A DNA stretch of 17,674 nucleotides from an uncultured Clostridia bacterium. Lineage in GTDB: Bacteria > Bacillota > Clostridia > Oscillospirales > Oscillospiraceae. This document shows positions 14,790-17,674 of the stretch, piece by piece. The notes beneath the pieces are model-generated. The model was given only the letters and a program-made list of their open reading frames with translations, ran no database searches and was not told where the DNA came from. A program made the translations under genes and the position numbers. Each line of letters begins with the position of its first letter. Positions within the stretch are counted from its first letter, which is position 1. The stretch is from NCBI GenBank assembly GCA_945918815.1, contig CAMEIU010000021.1, positions 1-17,674 on the forward strand, in the 5' to 3' direction.

Positions 14790-15188
14790 ATGGGCTACTA
14801 CAAACCCTGTCCCGCGTTGGACCGCTGCAACGAGCTGATCGACAACTATTTTCTGAAAGAAGACTACAAGCCCTGCTTCGAAGGCCATCTGGAGCTGGCG
14901 CAGCAGGGCTATCCCCTGGCGGAGTGCCAGGTGGGATATTTTTACTTGGAGGGCCTTGGCGTCGAAAAAAATCTGGAGCAGGCCTTCTGCTGGACCAAAC
15001 GGGCCGCCGAACACGGCGACTGGGACGCCCAATACAACCTGGGCGAATTCTACGAAACCGGAATCGGCACGGAGCCGGACCCGGAGCAGGCGAAGCAATG
15101 GTATCAGAAGGCCGCCCGTCAGGGCCACGATCTGGCCATGGACAAGTGCAAGACTCTGGGAATTGAGACGGCTTCCGGGAACGGATGA
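14790..15188 (+). CDS. Small Sel1-repeat protein
   Basis: 132 aa, no signal peptide. Two clear Sel1-like (TPR-type) helical repeats: YPLAECQVGYFYLEGLGVEKNLEQAFCWTKRAAEHG (41-76) and DWDAQYNLGEFYETGIGTEPDPEQAKQWYQKAARQG (77-112), with a degenerate unit before them (ELIDNYFLKEDYKPCFEGHLELAQQG). Such repeats mediate protein contacts; no enzyme domain is present. Five cysteines are spread over the protein. ATG 14790 follows AAAAGGAG. A terminator lies 38 nt after the stop, so it is separate from the sigma-factor operon. Partner unknown. Confidence 0.85.
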   Translation: MGYYKPCPALDRCNELIDNYFLKEDYKPCFEGHLELAQQGYPLAECQVGYFYLEGLGVEKNLEQAFCWTKRAAEHGDWDAQYNLGEFYETGIGTEPDPEQAKQWYQKAARQGHDLAMDKCKTLGIETASGNG

Positions 15189-15226
15189 TCACCCGGGAAG
15201 CCTATCCGCAAGGATGACGCCGCGAC

Positions 15227-15260
15227 ATGCAGGGCAGGTCAAATCCGGCCCTGCATTTTT
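15227..15260 (+). terminator. Intrinsic terminator after Sel1 gene
   Basis: Stem ATGCAGGGC (15227-15235) with GCCCTGCAT (15248-15256), 9 bp perfect, running into TTTTT (15256-15260). Confidence 0.88.
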
Positions 15261-15312
15261 CGTGGGATTTTCCGGGGATTTGCGTAATATCAGATAGGAA
15301 GGCGGTGAAGGA

Positions 15313-15834
15313 ATGGAATCGGAGATTGTCCGGCGGCTCCTGCAGGGAGAGGAAGCCGGGATGACGCTTCTGCGGCAGCGGTACGGCGGCCTGATCGACT
15401 ATGTCATCGGCGGCATTCTGCCGGACGCCCGGGACCGGGAGGAGTGCCGCAGCGACGTGGAGCTGCAGGCTTGGCAGAAGATCGGGTCCTTTGACCCAAA
15501 CCGCGGCAGCTTTTCCGCTTGGCTGACGGCCATTTCCCGCAACGCCGCCGTCAGCCGCCTGCGACGGCAGCGGCAGGAGGTCCCGCTGGATGCGGTGGAA
15601 CTCCAGGCCCCTTCCGCAGAGGAAGCGGTCCTTCGCAAGGAACGGGAGGCACGGCTGCAAGCGGCCCTCCGGTCCCTGCCGCAGGAACAGAGGCGGCTGT
15701 TTCTGCGGAAATATTACTATCTGCAATCCACTGCCCAGATCGCCGCGGAGCTGGGTCTTTCGGAGCGGGCGGTGGAGGGCAAGCTGTACCGCTTGCGGAA
15801 AAAGCTGCAAAGGCTGCTGGGAGGTGTGCTGTGA
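15313..15834 (+). CDS. ECF-type sigma-70 family RNA polymerase sigma factor
   Basis: 173 aa, the size of group 4 (ECF) sigma factors, which direct RNA polymerase to stress or envelope promoters. Region 2 spans about 20-86 (RYGGLIDYVIGGIL, then SFDPNRGSFSAWLTAISRNAAVSRLRR); region 4 spans about 112-168 with LRSLPQEQRRLFLRKYYYLQSTAQIAAELGLSERAVEGKLYRLRKKLQRLL, a clear helix-turn-helix. Start ATG 15313 has GTGAAGGA close before it. The stop overlaps the start of the membrane protein gene by one base (TGATG), as sigma/anti-sigma pairs commonly do. The target promoters are unknown. Confidence 0.92.
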   Translation: MESEIVRRLLQGEEAGMTLLRQRYGGLIDYVIGGILPDARDREECRSDVELQAWQKIGSFDPNRGSFSAWLTAISRNAAVSRLRRQRQEVPLDAVELQAPSAEEAVLRKEREARLQAALRSLPQEQRRLFLRKYYYLQSTAQIAAELGLSERAVEGKLYRLRKKLQRLLGGVL

Positions 15835-17186
15835 TGGAGTCCAATCAATTTGACCGTTTCCTCCTGGACAGCTTGGACCAACTGCCGCCGGAGGGACTGG
15901 ACTCGAAAGCCGTGACTCCCTGGCGGAAGCCCGTCATGCAGATTCTCTGGGGCATGGCATTGACGGCGTTTACCCTGAACCTGTGGAACCTCCGGTATGT
16001 TCTGCCGTTCCTGGGCCTGCTGCTGCAATATCTGGGCTTTCGGACCCTGCGGCGGGAGAACCGCTGGTTCCGGGCGGCCCATGTCCTGTCCGTACTGCGG
16101 GCAGCTTGGAGCGCGGCATGGCTGATTCTCTTGGCCCCGCCGCTGTGGGGCACAGTTCCGGACCCGTGGCCCGCGGCATCCAATCTGGCGGCGCAGCTGG
16201 CGCAATTGCTGCTGTTCCGGCAGGCATTGCGGACGGTCTATGCCAAGAATCAAAAAAAGCCGCCCCATGATCCACTGCTGTGGGCGACCCTGTGCCTTCT
16301 GGTCATGGCCGTGTGCGTGGTCTGGCAGATCGACTGGCTGCCACTGACCGTTGCCTTGATCGGGCTGCAAATCCTGTCCCTCTGGCTGCTCTCCCGGGTG
16401 GGACGGGACCTGGATCAGGTGGGCTACACCATGCAAGCTGCCCCGGTCCGCTGGAGCGGCGGTGCGGTCTTAGGCGTGGCGGGCGGATTGGTTTTGATCC
16501 TGACCTTTGGCACGCTGCTCTGGTTCAGCCACCGGCCGCCGGAAGCTGTGGAGGCTTCCCAAAGCGACGCGTCCGCCCTGGAGATGCTGGTGGGGGAGGA
16601 CGCAGCCCTGCTGGTAGATCTGCCCCAGACGTATTTATCCTTGTTGGAACAGGCGGTCTCCGCTCAAGTGACCGCTTCCTTTGAAAACGGCAGCCTGGAC
16701 GGCGGCCCCCAGGTCACGGCCTTCCACTTCCAGACGGAGGACCGGTGGGTTTATACCCTGTATTGCTTCCAATGGGAGCATCCCTGCTCCTGGTGGGGCG
16801 ACACGGTGTACGTCCATGTGACGCCCTACGGACAGGGCGATTTGGTGGGCGGCGGCCTTTTGTGGGAGCGGGACGGCAAAACCTGGACCGCGCCCATTTC
16901 CGATCTGACCTATTCCAGCCGCCGGGAAATGGACCCCATGCTTGGCGTCATGACGACGCAAAACGAGATTCAAGGCGTGGTGACCTTCCCCTTCGGCAGC
17001 CGGGCGCAGCGTGGCTATGTCCTGTTTAAAATGCAGCCAAACCCCTGGGAGATCAATACGCCCTCCCTCTTTGCGTATACCCACAGAATTCTCCCGGCCT
17101 ACCCCTACGCCCAGAACCCATCCGGCGGAAGAACCTACAGCACCGGCCGGGTGGACTTCTATCTGGAAGAAACGCCGGAACCATAA
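15834..17186 (+). CDS. Polytopic membrane protein, possible regulator of the ECF sigma factor
   Basis: 450 aa. A short cytoplasmic N-terminus (1-31, NQFDRFLLDSLDQLPPEGLD) is followed by about six or seven hydrophobic helices: near 33-50, 54-68, 84-105, 118-133, 148-166, 168-187 and 208-231. A C-terminal region of about 215 residues (235-450), rich in Trp, Tyr and Gly, is probably outside the membrane. The N-terminal segment resembles the opening of Clostridia anti-sigma-like proteins, but there is no zinc motif H-x3-C-x2-C. The one-base overlap with the sigma gene suggests it controls that factor or senses the signal; this is inferred from context. I do not recognise the C-terminal domain. 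It ends just before a repeat hairpin that faces pgi. Confidence 0.75.
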   Translation: MESNQFDRFLLDSLDQLPPEGLDSKAVTPWRKPVMQILWGMALTAFTLNLWNLRYVLPFLGLLLQYLGFRTLRRENRWFRAAHVLSVLRAAWSAAWLILLAPPLWGTVPDPWPAASNLAAQLAQLLLFRQALRTVYAKNQKKPPHDPLLWATLCLLVMAVCVVWQIDWLPLTVALIGLQILSLWLLSRVGRDLDQVGYTMQAAPVRWSGGAVLGVAGGLVLILTFGTLLWFSHRPPEAVEASQSDASALEMLVGEDAALLVDLPQTYLSLLEQAVSAQVTASFENGSLDGGPQVTAFHFQTEDRWVYTLYCFQWEHPCSWWGDTVYVHVTPYGQGDLVGGGLLWERDGKTWTAPISDLTYSSRREMDPMLGVMTTQNEIQGVVTFPFGSRAQRGYVLFKMQPNPWEINTPSLFAYTHRILPAYPYAQNPSGGRTYSTGRVDFYLEETPEP

Positions 17187-17188
17187 AA

Positions 17189-17253
17189 ATGCACCCTCGT
17201 ACCTCCACTGTAGAGGCGGCTATTAGCCGCCCGCATGGGGCACGAGGGTGCAT
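17189..17253. terminator. Repeat-based bidirectional terminator hairpin
   Basis: Outer arms ATGCACCCTCGT (17189-17200) and ACGAGGGTGCAT (17242-17253) match perfectly over 12 bp. The inner core GGCGGCTA/TAGCCGCC (17215-17222/17224-17231) is a short-family repeat. Read toward the minus strand the stem runs into TTTTT (17188-17184), fitting termination of pgi; on the plus strand it is followed by CTTTATCTT. It sits between convergent genes. Confidence 0.75.
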
Positions 17254-17271
17254 CTTTATCTTAGCGCAAGA

Positions 17272-17674
17272 TCAATAACCTGGCTTGCCCAGCAGGTGGA
17301 ACATGTTCTTCTTGTAGGCCTCCACGCCGGGCTGGTTGAAGGGGTTGACGCCGGACATGTAGCCGGAGACGCCGCAGGCGAACTCGAAGAAGTAGATCAG
17401 GCGGCCCACCTCTTCCTCACAGATGCGATCCAGATGCAGCACGGAAACCGGTACGCCGCCGTCGATGTGGGCGGCACGGGTAGCCTCCATGGCCTTGGTG
17501 TTGACGTAGCTCAGCTCGCGGCCCGCCAGGTAGTTCAGGCCGTCCAGGTTCTCTTCGTCGCTGGGCACCACCAGGGAGGTGCGGGCGTTGTCGAAGAACA
17601 CCACGGTCTCCTGGAGCATCCGCTCGCCGTCCTGAATGTACTGGCCCATGGAGTGCAGGTCGGCGGTGAGGTCC
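17272..17674 (-). CDS. pgi: Glucose-6-phosphate isomerase, C-terminal part (5' end outside window)
   Basis: The last 133 codons plus stop of Pgi, which interconverts glucose-6-phosphate and fructose-6-phosphate in glycolysis. The frame is open through the right edge (DLTADLHSMGQYIQDG), and the second Pgi signature is complete: GYMSGVNPFNQPGVEAYKK with the catalytic Lys in the final KK region. Residues upstream (LSYVNTKAMEATRAAHIDGGVPV) fit the Firmicutes type of about 450 aa. Its product fructose-6-phosphate is the GlmS substrate, but pgi and glmS are about 9 kb apart and not in one operon. Confidence 0.95.
   Translation of the reverse strand, partial: DLTADLHSMGQYIQDGERMLQETVVFFDNARTSLVVPSDEENLDGLNYLAGRELSYVNTKAMEATRAAHIDGGVPVSVLHLDRICEEEVGRLIYFFEFACGVSGYMSGVNPFNQPGVEAYKKNMFHLLGKPGY

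Overview
The window reads as chromosomal DNA of a GC-rich, anaerobic, spore-forming Clostridia bacterium, most likely an Oscillospiraceae-type gut organism. This is an inference from a SpoIVB sporulation protease gene, a glmS ribozyme, an ssnA-ygfK purine-catabolism pair, Firmicutes-type promoters and ribosome-binding sites, and many short GC-rich palindromic repeats. Most genes are complete. ygfK is cut by the left edge and pgi by the right edge.

Layout. (1) 1-3793, minus strand: ssnA, then ygfK, the start of an anaerobic purine/uric-acid degradation operon that continues past the left edge. A 90-bp repeat sits between the two genes, and a leader of about 145 nt with a terminator-like hairpin precedes ssnA. 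(2) 4009-6139, plus: a DEAD-box RNA helicase overlapping by 4 nt a divergent Smf/DprA-like gene whose product ends in a possible sliding-clamp motif. (3) 6165-8350, plus: a glmS ribozyme whose P1 loop carries a dispersed palindromic repeat, then glmS broken by an internal deletion of about 49 bp with a frameshift. (4) 8362-11121: a composite inverted-repeat element, a DUF2461 gene, a SpoIVB-type protease gene with a strong terminator, and plsY. (5) 11233-14674: a PfkB-family kinase, a 386-bp spacer of repeats and a terminator, a 34-codon gene remnant, a divergent Ham1/RdgB-like NTP pyrophosphatase, and a MATE transporter. (6) 14790-17186: a Sel1-repeat protein, then an ECF-type sigma factor overlapping a polytopic membrane protein that may be its regulator. 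(7) 17272-17674, minus: the 3' end of pgi, converging on the membrane-protein gene across a repeat-based hairpin that can terminate both.

The most striking theme is repeat invasion. A short family with the core GTAGGGGCGGC...GCCGCCC and a longer 90-bp family with inverted ends starting TGTAGGGC occur about ten times in 17.7 kb. They have landed inside a ribozyme helix loop, between two operon genes, in terminators, and exactly on the TAG stop codons of plsY and the MATE gene. I saw no tRNA, rRNA, CRISPR array, phage gene or transposase.
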